From the NCBI GenBank assembly GCA_040954595.2, contig CM082587.2, positions 9,424,001 to 9,488,000 of the forward strand: DNA of 64,000 nt, in the 5' to 3' direction. A program made the translations under genes and the position numbers. The stretch is from Balanoglossus misakiensis (Eukaryota; Hemichordata). Below are positions 61,701 through 63,334 of this stretch, one piece after another. Numbering within the stretch: the stretch's first letter is position 1; the number at the start of each line of letters is the position of its first letter. The notes below the pieces were generated by a model. It ran no database searches and had not been told where the DNA came from. It worked only from the letters and a program-made list of their open reading frames with translations.

Positions 61701-62812
61701 TAAGTGGGGTGGAGCTGTCAGTTTCGGCTTTGGGGCTGCTATTTCTGCTGCGATCACCAATTTTGAGACCTCTGTACCAACATTTGGCAATTGACTTTGA
61801 TGAAACTGAATCCCACTCAGCGGAGATCATGAAAATCGCATTGTTCAAGTTCAACGCTTTGACAATTTCTTGGACTGGTGTGTTGTCGTTCTTTTCTTCT
61901 AGCAGTGTTCGGAGTAGATTTGGCCGATAATCTTTCTTCATGTTCTCGATGATTCCTTGATCTAACGGTTGACTTTTCGCGGTGGTATTCGGTGGTAGAA
62001 ACATGCAGACGATGCCGCCGTCTGCAACGTTGTGCCGTGGTAGTGCGTTGTTGATGATGAGAACTGCTTTCAGGGGGAGGCTGCGACTGACAAGATGCGC
62101 ACAAACTCACATCACCTGATATCAATTAAGATCAAAGTTGGAGATCATAACTAGGTTTATTCTTGTATCCCTGCTGCATAGAGTTGTATGTTTGAGAATT
62201 ATTCTTACATCATTTGTGCATAGAGTAAAAGACCTTGTGTCCTTACTGCAGGGATTACCACCTCTACTGTAGAGCCACATTTTGCTTCAACCTGCTGCAT
62301 TGATACTGCTGCAGAGACATTCTCTGCAAGAACACCGCATTGTGTGACTGCATTAGCACCACCATACCTACACTGCAGAACTGCTGTAGAGTGCTGCAAA
62401 GCTGCTGCTTTGTTGGCATTTTTGTAAGGGAGCCTTTTAAGTGAGATAGCCTTCTATTTCAGATGTCTAGGTTTCATGGTCAACACTTTTGAACAGGACT
62501 CCCCAGTTATGGGACCCCTAGTACTGCATGAAACCCAGAAACTATCGTCAGTATGCAGTTGAAAAGATTGCTGCACAGGGTTTTGTTCATTTTGCCCTGA
62601 CATACTATTATTTTATGCGCTAATTTCTCAGACGTGTTCATTGCACATCAAAAATTTGCCTCAGCAGTGAGGACGACTTACGTAAGAAATTATGCAATGT
62701 GGTTTTAGGCTTGTAAGATCCTTTAGCTATATTGTATTTTTGTTTGTGTTACAGAACAAAGCAGCAGCAGTTCTGCAGAGAGTTCTGCTGGTCCATCTCC
62801 AGTTGATAACAG
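17855..62812 (+). CDS. KIF21: KIF21-type kinesin (kinesin-4 family), span of 24 exons, C-terminus beyond window
   Basis: Twenty-four exons with consistent phases join from ATG at 17855 to about 1,067 residues. The motor domain covers residues 1-372: P-loop GQTGSGKT (88-95), switch I NAQSSRSH (220-227), switch II VDLAGSE (271-277), [16 protein letters not shown] (321-336) and the neck-side [12 protein letters not shown] (361-372). Then come a coiled coil with [20 protein letters not shown], an acidic Asp/Glu/Ser segment (exon 14) and further coiled coils with [14 protein letters not shown]. This order matches KIF21A/B, plus-end-directed motors that limit microtubule growth. Vertebrate KIF21 ends in a WD40 propeller, which is not in this window. 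The motor has every ATP-binding motif intact, so the gene appears functional. The gene is full of mobile elements, all confined to introns. Confidence 0.95.
18096..18915. repeat. G-tract-rich fold-back repeat in KIF21 intron 1
   Basis: The left part reads TTAGGGACCGTTCAGTTTTT and then a run of 15 G. The right part reads CCGGCCCCCAGCCATAAAAC and then TGAATC, an approximate inverse of the left. Inside are direct copies of GGGATGGTGTGGGAGGGGG-type sequence, CTCAAAAGCAAA-type sequence and further G runs (18785-18797). Probably a nested or duplicated non-autonomous DNA transposon; the family is uncertain. Longer G (18988-19011) and C (19136-19149) runs follow. Confidence 0.5.
19500..19581 (+). promoter_or_regulatory. 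Promoter-like segment before the interrupted ORF
   Basis: TTCCCAGAATACTTTGCGG at about 19530 closely resembles the core of the vertebrate ZNF143/SBS promoter element (TTCCCAGAATGC followed by TTGCGG). It is followed 40 bp later by ATGGCC in a good initiation context. The resemblance is from memory of the motif and could be fortuitous. Confidence 0.35.
19582..19960 (+). pseudogene. Small acidic ORF interrupted by a Merlin-type MITE
   Basis: ATGGCCTCTTGCTAC opens a frame of 16 codons ending in IHY at 19629, exactly where the MITE begins. After the MITE and its second 8-bp duplicate the same frame continues at 19841 ([20 protein letters not shown] and so on) for 39 codons to TGA at 19958. So the reading frame is whole except for the 211 bp insertion. 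The product would be acidic and Ser/Asp-rich. I do not recognise it; acidic N-termini of this kind occur in some transposase and regulatory proteins. It could be the first exon of a gene nested in KIF21 intron 1. Confidence 0.4.
19630..19832. mobile_element. Merlin-type MITE with perfect 8-bp target duplication
   Basis: TTCATTAT flanks the element on both sides (19622-19629 and 19833-19840). Its ends GGATCTGGTTCACTTAGTGG and CCACTAAGTGAACCAGATCC are perfect inverts, and the inversion continues through ACGACTATACCCCATGGGCG. Internal GGGTTAGGGTTAGG and its inverse resemble telomeric repeat. The termini match the Merlin element at 41823-43139, which could have supplied the transposase. Confidence 0.95.
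20244..20423 (+). CDS. KIF21: KIF21 exon 2
   Basis: Acceptor TAACAG and donor GTAAGT, phase 2 in and phase 2 out. It encodes [19 protein letters not shown], then [20 protein letters not shown], the first strands of the motor with the IRPQ nucleotide-pocket motif. Confidence 0.95.
20424..21750 (+). other. KIF21 intron 2, nothing recognised
   Basis: AT-rich intron with a C run near 20550 and an AATAATAATAATAATAGG run at about 21103. No complete mobile element or nested gene was identified. The short frames are not supported by any splice or composition signal. Confidence 0.5.
21751..21976 (+). CDS. KIF21: KIF21 exon 3 (P-loop)
   Basis: Acceptor TTGTAG and donor GTAAGC, phase 2 in and phase 0 out. 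It encodes [20 protein letters not shown], the Walker A/P-loop of kinesins, then [20 protein letters not shown] and [11 protein letters not shown]. Key residues Gly-Lys-Thr are intact. Confidence 0.97.
22180..22275 (-). repeat. Fragment of the fold-back element at 525-962
   Basis: GGAGTTTTGGGACCAGAAATAA, CTGGTATAGGTCGTTTTATGG and AATTATACTC match the arm and spacer of the 525-962 element in inverse order. Confidence 0.65.
22352..22408 (+). CDS. KIF21: KIF21 exon 4
   Basis: Acceptor TTCACAG and donor GTAAGG, phase 0 on both sides, 19 codons. It encodes [19 protein letters not shown], the (E)LYNEEVLDLL-like motor helix. Confidence 0.92.
22590..22775 (+). repeat. Tail fragment of the GGTCCC-head repeat family
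   Basis: Contains TTTGATTCCAGTGTACACC, TATTTCTGCATAATCCCC and TGATGGGACC..GTGTCCTTGA, the standard 3' end. It lies about 150 bp upstream of exon 5. Confidence 0.8.
22922..23014 (+). CDS. KIF21: KIF21 exon 5
   Basis: Acceptor TTTATAG and donor GTAAGA, phase 0 on both sides. It encodes [20 protein letters not shown] and [11 protein letters not shown], the I.I.ED..GGIYV-like region of the motor. The short linker differs from the longer DIDAKSKK-type insert of vertebrate KIF21A. Confidence 0.95.
23327..23452 (+). CDS. KIF21: KIF21 exon 6 (switch I)
   Basis: Acceptor TTTCAG and donor GTAAGT, phase 0 on both sides. It encodes [20 protein letters not shown], then [26 protein letters not shown] is switch I with both catalytic serines. 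Confidence 0.97.
23453..24561 (+). other. KIF21 intron 6, upstream part, nothing recognised
   Basis: Non-coding intronic DNA with a short TATATATATATA stretch near 24010. No terminal repeats or exon-like frame were identified before the LINE relic at 24562. Confidence 0.45.
24562..24840 (+). mobile_element. 3' end of a non-LTR retrotransposon (RT C-terminus and tail)
   Basis: In the frame that starts near 24614 the sequence reads [20 protein letters not shown], then [20 protein letters not shown], then FERAYSVV and a stop at 24760. This is the usual C-terminal end of CR1/L2/Jockey-like reverse transcriptases. It is followed by GGCGCTATATAAACTTTGTT and a GATT repeat tail. The 5' part is absent, as is typical of truncated LINE insertions. 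Confidence 0.85.
24900..25070 (+). CDS. KIF21: KIF21 exon 7 (switch II)
   Basis: Acceptor ATTACAG and donor GTAAGT, phase 0 on both sides. It encodes [20 protein letters not shown], then [26 protein letters not shown] is switch II, and RTGATG.R.KEGI.IN is the matching KIF21 sequence. The first 16 codons form the acidic loop typical of KIF21. Confidence 0.97.
25094..25297. mobile_element. Tc1/mariner-type MITE, copy 2
   Basis: Ends CTGTAAAACACTTTATTTTC and GAAAATAAAGTGTTTTACAG are perfect inverts and are flanked by TA on both sides. The inside matches the copy at 12811-12974 and carries an extra segment with GCGATATCGAGAGAGGCC. It begins only 24 bp after the donor of exon 7. Confidence 0.92.
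25298..26166 (+). other. KIF21 intron 7, remainder, nothing recognised
   Basis: AT-rich intron. At its end, TTAATTGATATATAG-type repeats lead into the acceptor TTTTCAG of exon 8. No gene or element was identified. Confidence 0.5.
26167..26282 (+). CDS. KIF21: KIF21 exon 8
   Basis: Acceptor TTTTCAG and donor GTGAGC, phase 0 in and phase 2 out. It encodes [20 protein letters not shown], then [18 protein letters not shown], the YRDSKLT..L microtubule-binding helix region of the motor. Confidence 0.97.
26552..26747 (+). CDS. KIF21: KIF21 exon 9 (end of motor, start of coiled coil)
   Basis: Acceptor TCTTCCAG and donor GTAAGA, phase 2 in and phase 0 out. It encodes [20 protein letters not shown], then [20 protein letters not shown], then a coiled coil ([20 protein letters not shown]). 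Confidence 0.97.
27064..27375 (+). mobile_element. Hairpin-terminus element, GCAATAAAACACCCCCAGCC type
   Basis: 27064-27204 is a near-perfect hairpin. GCAATAAAACACCCCCAGCC and ATGGTATACCACGAGATTTT pair with their inverses around GCACGAGCGATAGCGAGTGC. TATTATATTATGCCAGTATA follows, and its inverse TATACTGGTATAATATAATA closes the element at 27375. The architecture and the loop (CACGAGC..GCGAGTG) match the GCAATAACCCCCGCC family at 3980 although the stem sequence differs. Confidence 0.8.
27629..27835 (+). repeat. Hairpin, GGTTTATTATAAAACACC type
   Basis: AACACCTATAGCCTGGCC, CATAGCAGCCGTTT and GAGTTACCAGAATCATATGC are followed by GGCCTGCGGCC and then by the inverse of each block, ending GCCAGGCAATAGGTGTT. 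It has the same overall design as the other terminal hairpins. The far end of this element was not identified. Confidence 0.75.
27981..28170 (+). CDS. KIF21: KIF21 exon 10
   Basis: Acceptor GACTATAG and donor GTAAGC, phase 0 in and phase 1 out. It encodes [20 protein letters not shown], then [20 protein letters not shown], highly similar to the post-motor coiled coil of KIF21A/B. Confidence 0.96.
28171..30574 (+). other. KIF21 intron 10, upstream part, no defined gene
   Basis: A long, partly CpG-containing stretch. AGACCAAAAAGTACAA occurs at about 29921 and again at about 30280, so part of it is duplicated. A 77-codon frame near 29766 begins with a hydrophobic run ([19 protein letters not shown]) but has no supporting signals. 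The whole 28.5-30.6 kb block may be an old large repeat. No termini were found. Confidence 0.4.
30575..30888 (+). CDS. Possible nested first exon with promoter-like leader (unidentified)
   Basis: ACCGGAAGTTGGGG at about 30572 is an ETS-type site of the kind often found in TATA-less promoters. A pyrimidine-rich leader (CTTTCTTTCCTTTTTTC) follows, then ATG at 30669. The frame gives [20 protein letters not shown], then [20 protein letters not shown], then a stretch ending IATATKS, where CAG|GTACTT could be a donor at 30889. Codon use and amino-acid make-up look coding. I do not recognise the protein, and no second exon was found before the element at 31173. It could be a host gene nested in the KIF21 intron, a captured exon or chance. 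Confidence 0.35.
31460..31640 (+). pseudogene. Coding-like piece inside the Mutator-like element
   Basis: One forward frame stays open over about 55 codons ([20 protein letters not shown], then [20 protein letters not shown]). It has no start codon in context. The frame ends within the element. Such pieces are common in Pack-MULE-like elements, but the origin here is unknown. A forward frame at 31943-32275 is less convincing. Confidence 0.25.
32419..32561 (+). mobile_element. LINE endonuclease fragment
   Basis: The stretch matches, in inverse orientation, the LINE at 45770-47965 ([20 protein letters not shown] in that element). It is in the forward direction here and lies between two copies of a transposon end. 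Confidence 0.8.
33611..34337. mobile_element. TTAA-type DNA element (piggyBac or Kolobok-like), non-autonomous
   Basis: TTAA flanks both sides (33607-33610 and 34338-34341). The ends GGTGGCATTGCATGAAA and TTTCATGCAATGCCACC are perfect 17-bp inverts. The 727 bp interior has no convincing transposase frame. The TTAA duplication is characteristic of piggyBac and Kolobok. Confidence 0.88.
34513..34576 (+). CDS. KIF21: KIF21 exon 11
   Basis: Acceptor GATGCAG and donor GTAAGA, phase 1 in and phase 2 out, about 21 codons. It encodes [19 protein letters not shown], equivalent to the IHSYIKEIEDLRAKL coiled coil of KIF21. Confidence 0.93.
35100..35495 (+). repeat. Core units and tail of the GGTCCC-head repeat family
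   Basis: Two to three ~130 bp units with GGGGTGAAATTTGCATATTT-type and CTTCCTGGGGATG-type phrases, then a tail-like TTGATTCCAGTGCACACC. It ends about 80 bp upstream of exon 12. Confidence 0.7.
35574..35705 (+). CDS. KIF21: KIF21 exon 12
   Basis: Acceptor CATTCCAG and donor GTAGGT, phase 2 in and phase 2 out. It encodes [20 protein letters not shown], then [20 protein letters not shown]. The first part fits the coiled coil; the second is a Ser/Pro-rich linker that varies between KIF21 proteins. Confidence 0.9.
35858..36370 (+). repeat. GGTCCC-head repeat, plus orientation
   Basis: Starts TTTTTAGGTCCCATTGGTAT, has CCTTATGGGATCGGTTGCGT, a GTAT run, CCACATCAAAAACTTGAAAA and GCAAATTAGCTGGGAAAAG, then core units. 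The element at 36380 interrupts the core unit at GCATATTAAT. Confidence 0.9.
36380..37118 (+). mobile_element. Hairpin-terminus element, TTTACGGCCCTGATACGGG type
   Basis: 36380-36498 is a hairpin: TTTACGGCCCTGATACGGG and GTCGTACGGCG pair with CGCCGTACGAC and CCCGTATCAGGGCCGTAAA. TTTATCATATGCC follows and its inverse GGCATATGATAAT lies at 37104-37116. The insertion splits a core unit of the GGTCCC repeat (the left flank ends CATTTGCATATTAAT, the right resumes TTTTGAGCAATATTTGCC). No coding region was seen inside. Confidence 0.8.
37119..38046 (+). repeat. Core units and tail of a GGTCCC-head repeat
   Basis: Several ~130 bp units (AATTTTGGTGATATTTAAAT- and GAAACTGCTTGTTGGATTGC-type phrases), a CTGT microsatellite at about 37754-37790, then the tail with CGCATAATCCTCCAATAGGA and CCACAGTGTCCTTGACGC. 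The next element begins ten bases later. Confidence 0.8.
38056..38633 (+). repeat. Complete GGTCCC-head repeat, plus orientation
   Basis: Head AGGTCCCATTAGG, CCTTATGGGATCAGTTGTGT, a GGATGGAT run, CACATCAATAACTTGAAAAC and GCAAATTAGCTGG. Tail AATCCCTAATGGGACCACCG and TGTCCTTGACGCGATTTTTT. AGGTCCCATTAGG at the head is an approximate inverse of CTAATGGGACC in the tail. The tail ends about 30 bp before KIF21 exon 13. Confidence 0.9.
38662..38784 (+). CDS. KIF21: KIF21 exon 13
   Basis: Acceptor TTTTTCCAG and donor GTAAAT, phase 2 in and phase 2 out. It encodes [20 protein letters not shown] and [16 protein letters not shown], corresponding to the IDLAKKDLEKLK helix of KIF21A. Confidence 0.9.
38992..39273. 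mobile_element. Short element of the same Mutator-like family as 31173-32583
   Basis: It has ATCTGATTAAAACAGATGTA at the left and TACATCTGATTTTAATCAGA at the right. Internal parts (TAGCGAACGATAGGTATCCC, CACCATGGAGCTACC) match the subterminal sequence of the larger element. The flanks AATTTTTAC and AATTTTTGA agree at seven of nine positions, consistent with an old 9-bp target duplication. Confidence 0.8.
39737..39861 (+). CDS. KIF21: KIF21 exon 14 (acidic segment)
   Basis: Acceptor TACTAG and donor GTTAAC (weak), phase 2 in and phase 1 out. It encodes [20 protein letters not shown], then a Ser/Asp run ending SEDSDSEDK. The matching acidic stretch of KIF21A ([20 protein letters not shown]-like) supports the exon despite its weak donor. 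Confidence 0.9.
40010..40204 (+). CDS. KIF21: KIF21 exon 15
   Basis: Acceptor TTGTAG and donor GTAAGT, phase 1 in and phase 1 out. It encodes [20 protein letters not shown], then [20 protein letters not shown], strongly like the [19 protein letters not shown] coiled coil of KIF21. Confidence 0.96.
40380..40640 (+). repeat. Core unit and tail of a GGTCCC-head repeat
   Basis: ATTGGGGTGATTTCTGCATA, then GAAATTTGGTATACAGGTTC, then the tail CCCTACATGGGACCACAGTG and TCCTTGATGCAATTTTTTT. The T run ends about 11 bp before the first base of KIF21 exon 16 and forms its polypyrimidine tract. Confidence 0.85.
40649..40848 (+). CDS. KIF21: KIF21 exon 16
   Basis: Acceptor TCTTGCAG and donor GTAAGA, phase 1 in and phase 0 out. 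It encodes [20 protein letters not shown], then [20 protein letters not shown], matching the AQKEHARLLKNQSQYEKQL segment of KIF21A. Confidence 0.96.
41823..43139 (-). mobile_element. Merlin (IS1595/ISXO2-like) DNA transposon with 8-bp target duplication
   Basis: GGATGCAC flanks both sides (41815-41822 and 43140-43147). The left end is GGATCTGGTTCTCTTAGTGG and the right end is CCACTAAGTGAACCATATCC. The inversion continues through CGACTATA..CC..GGGCGA. 41923-41970 holds GGTTAGGGTTAGGAGGGTTA, as in the MITE at 19630-19832. The 1,317 bp element encodes a decayed transposase on the minus strand. It sits in KIF21 intron 16. Confidence 0.95.
42060..42767 (-). pseudogene. Merlin transposase (ISXO2-like DDE), broken by two frameshifts
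   Basis: The main frame has [20 protein letters not shown] near the start, [20 protein letters not shown] with the first catalytic Asp, [20 protein letters not shown], then [20 protein letters not shown] and [14 protein letters not shown]. The middle piece [20 protein letters not shown], with the second catalytic Asp, lies in another frame (about 42380-42455). Two compensating frameshifts therefore interrupt it. The last acidic residue is in AVESYW. No full N-terminal domain was found, so the copy is inactive. Confidence 0.88.
43480..43605 (+). mobile_element. Non-LTR retrotransposon 3' relic
   Basis: One frame reads [20 protein letters not shown] then FDM. This is a decayed version of the RT C-terminus seen complete at 24562-24840. 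Only about 40 codons remain. Confidence 0.65.
43606..44222 (+). other. End of KIF21 intron 16, nothing recognised
   Basis: AT-rich intronic DNA leading to the acceptor ATGTATTTAG of exon 17. No repeat termini or exon-like frame seen. Confidence 0.45.
44223..44330 (+). CDS. KIF21: KIF21 exon 17
   Basis: Acceptor GTATTTAG and donor GTAATT, phase 0 on both sides. It encodes [20 protein letters not shown], then [16 protein letters not shown], matching [20 protein letters not shown] of KIF21A. Confidence 0.94.
44455..44610. repeat. Terminal hairpin, TAATAGGTTTATACACAAAA type
   Basis: TTATACACAAAATACGGCC, then GGGCTCAGTGAGTGAC, is matched in inverse by GTCACTCACTGAGCCC and GGCCATATTTTGTGAATAA. 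The loop region contains GGACTTGCCTGCAGCTCATCC. The design resembles the hairpins at 14510 and 48413. The rest of an element was not identified. Confidence 0.65.
44665..44733 (+). CDS. KIF21: KIF21 exon 18
   Basis: Acceptor ATCTGCAG and donor GTAAGG, phase 0 on both sides, 23 codons. It encodes [20 protein letters not shown], equivalent to [20 protein letters not shown] of KIF21A. Confidence 0.94.
45230..45730 (+). repeat. Core units of a GGTCCC-head repeat
   Basis: Contains AAAACCACTTGTCAGATTGC, TTTTGGTGATATAATTG, then CCACTTGTCCAATTGC, GAGGGAGGAAACCCCCATAT and CTGTCTGTCTGTCT, matching 37140-37800 and 38400-38580. The tail is missing where the LINE begins. Confidence 0.75.
45770..47965 (-). 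mobile_element. Non-LTR retrotransposon, ORF1 and endonuclease part (3' half missing)
   Basis: On the minus strand the 5' part (47965-47160) encodes a Cys-rich finger ([20 protein letters not shown], then [15 protein letters not shown]), a coiled coil ([20 protein letters not shown]) and an ORF1-type RNA-binding domain ([40 protein letters not shown]). The second part (46915-46320) encodes an APE-type endonuclease: [34 protein letters not shown] and [17 protein letters not shown]. 46310-45813 is a Lys-rich linker. No RT domain follows, so it is truncated or rearranged. Several frame breaks show it is dead. Confidence 0.85.
48040..48112 (+). repeat. Tail of a GGTCCC-head repeat
   Basis: TTTTTTTTCCAGTGTACACTT, CTGTGTAATCTATAGATGGG and ACCACAGTGTCCTTGATG. 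It ends about 40 bp before KIF21 exon 19. Confidence 0.85.
48154..48357 (+). CDS. KIF21: KIF21 exon 19
   Basis: Acceptor TACTCAG and donor GTAAGA, phase 0 on both sides. It encodes [20 protein letters not shown], then [20 protein letters not shown] and [22 protein letters not shown] and the KYQRKG...KTARMKWQLLE sequence of KIF21A correspond. The vertebrate insert between these blocks is much longer. Confidence 0.96.
48413..48533. repeat. Terminal hairpin, AGGTTATTACGAAAATACC family
   Basis: GAGGTTATTACGAAAATACC and AAAGTATGCAC are matched by GTGCATACTTTGCAGTG and TTTCGTAATAACCTTATTAT around TTTATAGCGCGGTG. A shorter relative lies at 14510-14585. Confidence 0.75.
48635..48682 (+). repeat. Head stub of a GGTCCC repeat, cut by the Tigger end
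   Basis: CCATGGGACCTTATGGAATC, then AGTTGCGTCTTTATGTATGG and ATGTATG, which stops where the pogo/Tigger terminus begins at TA-CAGTCC. Confidence 0.7.
48683..50660 (-). pseudogene. pogo/Tigger-type transposon with decayed DDE transposase
   Basis: The end at 48683 reads CAGTCCAACCTTGATATAAC after a TA. On the minus strand: [20 protein letters not shown] and [12 protein letters not shown] (CENP-B type DNA-binding domain, 50650-50430), then [20 protein letters not shown] (first catalytic Asp), [20 protein letters not shown] (second Asp) and [20 protein letters not shown] (third Asp). A stop codon at 49874-49876 interrupts the frame. A second break lies near 49320. The centre is replaced by a LINE piece, and the N-terminal HTH and outer end are missing. 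It is inactive. Confidence 0.9.
50110..50425 (-). mobile_element. Reverse-transcriptase fragment inserted in the Tigger element
   Basis: [19 protein letters not shown] contains the YADD catalytic box of reverse transcriptase. [20 protein letters not shown] follows after a deletion. The C-terminal sequence [15 protein letters not shown] then shows the same end as at 24562-24840. It lies between the DNA-binding and DDE parts of the Tigger transposase. Confidence 0.88.
50961..51029 (+). CDS. KIF21: KIF21 exon 20 (GC donor)
   Basis: Acceptor TTTCAG, 23 codons: [20 protein letters not shown] then FMQ. It ends ATGCAG|GCAAGT, a strong GC donor, and joins exon 21 in phase 0. KIF21A has [20 protein letters not shown] followed by LLKQREELTK, so the join is right and no GT donor is needed. 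Confidence 0.9.
51437..51798. repeat. Hairpin MITE, TTAAAGGGACAAAGTCTC family, copy 3 (most complete)
   Basis: Left ATTAAAGGGACAAAGTCTCT and right AGAGACTTTGTCCCTTAAAT are inverts with TTAA at both ends. The element is palindromic over almost its whole length, with the centre GGCCAAAATGAATAATCG and its approximate inverse. Confidence 0.9.
51820..53101 (+). other. KIF21 intron 20, remainder
   Basis: Contains an uninterrupted forward frame of 159 codons (52048-52527) in AT-rich DNA. It has no start context, no domain I can recognise and no splice partners, so I do not call it a gene. A G run is at about 52626-52636. GGAATTTGAAGC, ACTG.CCCAAGCCTT and CATGGTATTGAGATTAAGA at 52979-53050 recur at 53447-53520, so part of the sequence around exon 21 is duplicated on both sides of it. 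Confidence 0.45.
53102..53290 (+). CDS. KIF21: KIF21 exon 21
   Basis: Acceptor TTTTTAG and donor GTAAGG, phase 0 on both sides. It encodes [20 protein letters not shown], then [20 protein letters not shown], matching [21 protein letters not shown] of KIF21A. Confidence 0.96.
53936..54270. repeat. Hairpin MITE, TTAAAGGGACAAAGTCTC family, copy 4 (right end lost)
   Basis: The left end TTAAAGGGACAAAGTCTC and the central inverted AATTAATAAATGG...TTATTCATT are present. The right arm stops after TTGTATAAAACATTATAAAT, before its terminal repeat. Confidence 0.88.
54271..54671 (+). other. KIF21 intron 21 segment, nothing recognised
   Basis: AT-rich DNA between a truncated MITE and a GGTCCC-head repeat. 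No reading frame or repeat end is supported. Confidence 0.45.
54672..56151 (+). repeat. GGTCCC-head repeat split by a nested DNA transposon
   Basis: Head at 54672 (GGGTCCCATTGGGATGTACC, CCTTATGGGATCGGTTGCGT, a GTAT run), interrupted at 54757, resuming at 55637 with TATGTCTGTATGTCCGTCCA. It continues to the tail AATCACTCAATGGGACCAAC, GTATCCTTGACACAATTTTT. The next copy begins with no gap (AGGTCCCATTGG), so the two are head to tail. Confidence 0.92.
54758..55636. mobile_element. Non-autonomous pogo/mariner-type element nested in the repeat
   Basis: Ends CAGTGAAACCTGGCAAAACC and GGTTTTGCCAGGTTTTACTG are 19/20 inverted, then GACC/GGTC. TA flanks both sides (54756-54757 and 55637-55638). The 879 bp interior repeats GGTCGGTTT-type phrases near both ends and has no transposase. 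The host repeat is continuous across the insertion. Confidence 0.93.
56153..56762 (+). repeat. Complete GGTCCC-head repeat, plus orientation
   Basis: Head TTTTAGGTCCCATTGGTTTT, then CCTTATGGGATCGGTTGCGT, a GTAT/GGAT run, CCACATCAAAAACTTGAAAA, GTGTGCAGATGCAGGCTGGG and a CTGT run. Tail CCCTCAATGGGACCGCCGTG, TCCTTGACGTGATTTTT. About 610 bp, with no coding region. Confidence 0.93.
56763..57743 (+). other. End of KIF21 intron 21, nothing recognised
   Basis: AT-rich intronic DNA. A GGGGGGAATGTCCCCCCTT near-palindrome lies at about 56803-56821. No gene or element with defined ends was seen before the acceptor CTTTTCAG of exon 22. Confidence 0.45.
57744..57845 (+). CDS. KIF21: KIF21 exon 22
   Basis: Acceptor CTTTTCAG and donor GTAATG, phase 0 on both sides. 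It encodes [20 protein letters not shown], then [14 protein letters not shown], matching [20 protein letters not shown] of KIF21A. Confidence 0.95.
58244..58409 (+). CDS. KIF21: KIF21 exon 23
   Basis: Acceptor TATTGTAG and donor GTAATT, phase 0 in and phase 1 out. It encodes [20 protein letters not shown], then [20 protein letters not shown], the coiled coil that precedes the Ser-rich linker in KIF21. Confidence 0.92.
58410..59594 (+). other. KIF21 intron 23, upstream part, nothing recognised
   Basis: Unique-looking intronic DNA without repeat ends or an exon-like frame that fits phase 1. CAATGGGCCCCTATTTG near 59505 is a partial match to a repeat end, but too short to call. Confidence 0.45.
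59595..60169 (+). mobile_element. Hairpin-terminus element, GCAATAACCCCCGCC family, copy 2
   Basis: 59595-59735 is the same hairpin as at 3981 (GCAATAACCCCCGCC, loop CGAGCCGTCAGGCGA). TATTATATTATATCA follows, and TGATATAATATAATA closes the element at 60169. Inside, CGAAACGGTGTCAGAAAGAG leads to ATGGCGACGACAAATG at 59829, which opens a 110-codon frame ([20 protein letters not shown], then [20 protein letters not shown]). No known domain is recognised. Confidence 0.85.
60340..60854 (-). mobile_element. Hairpin-terminus element, GCAATAACCCCCGCC family, copy 3 (inverted)
   Basis: On the minus strand 60854-60704 is the terminal hairpin (GCAATAACCCCCGCC; its second arm is more diverged), then TATTATATTATATCAACAAT, TTTCTTTTTCTGATGC-type leader in inverse, ATGGCGACTATGAATGTAAA, and a coding frame not present in copies 1 and 2. 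The far inverted end was not found, so this copy may be truncated or may be a longer relative. It faces copy 2, with 170 bp between them. Confidence 0.75.
60353..60574 (-). CDS. Small coiled-coil ORF carried by the hairpin-terminus element
   Basis: ATG at 60574 gives [20 protein letters not shown], then [20 protein letters not shown] and [20 protein letters not shown], stop at 60353, 73 residues. It begins with the same MKQT start as the frame in copy 2 and then diverges. The heptad-like pattern predicts a coiled coil. It may be the first exon of the protein encoded by the autonomous element, or a captured host exon: AACATGTAAGTACTG inside could be a splice donor. Function unknown. Confidence 0.4.
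   Translation of the reverse strand: MKQTKLELDWLRSANLIATIEDCIAELATNEKQCQHVSTVAKSCLEKQNEKLVELQVQMQLQTKELVHVSIID
60913..62112 (-). pseudogene. Second pogo/Tigger-type transposon, C-terminal transposase part only
   Basis: The end CAGTCTGACGACGTTTATCC follows TA at 60911-60912. On the minus strand the transposase reads [20 protein letters not shown] (second catalytic region, where the usual Asp-Asn is replaced by Asn-Asn), [20 protein letters not shown] with the third Asp, then a long acidic C-terminal tail ([18 protein letters not shown]) ending [10 protein letters not shown] frame change separates the first two motifs. The N-terminal half and outer end are missing. It is unlike the first Tigger copy, so a separate family. 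Confidence 0.85.
62113..62754 (+). other. End of KIF21 intron 23, nothing recognised
   Basis: Low-complexity CTGCTG/GCAGCA-like words are frequent (62170-62410). No gene or element ends found. It leads to the acceptor TGTTACAG of exon 24. Confidence 0.45.
62755..62812 (+). CDS. KIF21: KIF21 exon 24
   Basis: Acceptor TGTTACAG and donor GTTAGT, phase 1 in and phase 2 out. It encodes [20 protein letters not shown], a Ser-rich linker equivalent to the disordered part of KIF21 before the WD40 repeats. Low sequence similarity, but phase and position fit. Confidence 0.82.
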
Positions 62813-63334
62813 GTTAGTAACCACCTATTTTGTATCAAAGAAAAAGCGTGTACATGTATGTCTGATTGTTCTACCCTATAAGGGGGTTTTGTCAAAATCA
62901 AAAGGGGGGGGGGGGGGGGGGAAGGCTTGCTGGGAAGGTCCACGCCACATACTTTTACATCTGGAAGCGCCCTTTCATGCTGGGAAGCACCGATGCATTT
63001 TTTAAATTTATTTTTACATATTCATTAGTTCCATTACGTCTTGAATGACAATTTTGGGCCAGAAAACCTGGTTGCATAACCTTTCTTTATATTTATGTAG
63101 GCACAGCCTCAGAAACGATGTCATGTGCATTTCAACACCAATCAAAGGCACCTAAATCGCCCATCCAAAGTACCCACAATTATATGTACAGTTCATGCTT
63201 TCAGGCCTATTGTCATTGTCAAATTATATTCCACATTGATATCCTTCAATAATTGCTCAATTTATTGATCCAAAGGGGATTTATCTAATATAACCAAAGT
63301 ATAAATCTACATGCATTTTTATCTCTGTCTCTAG

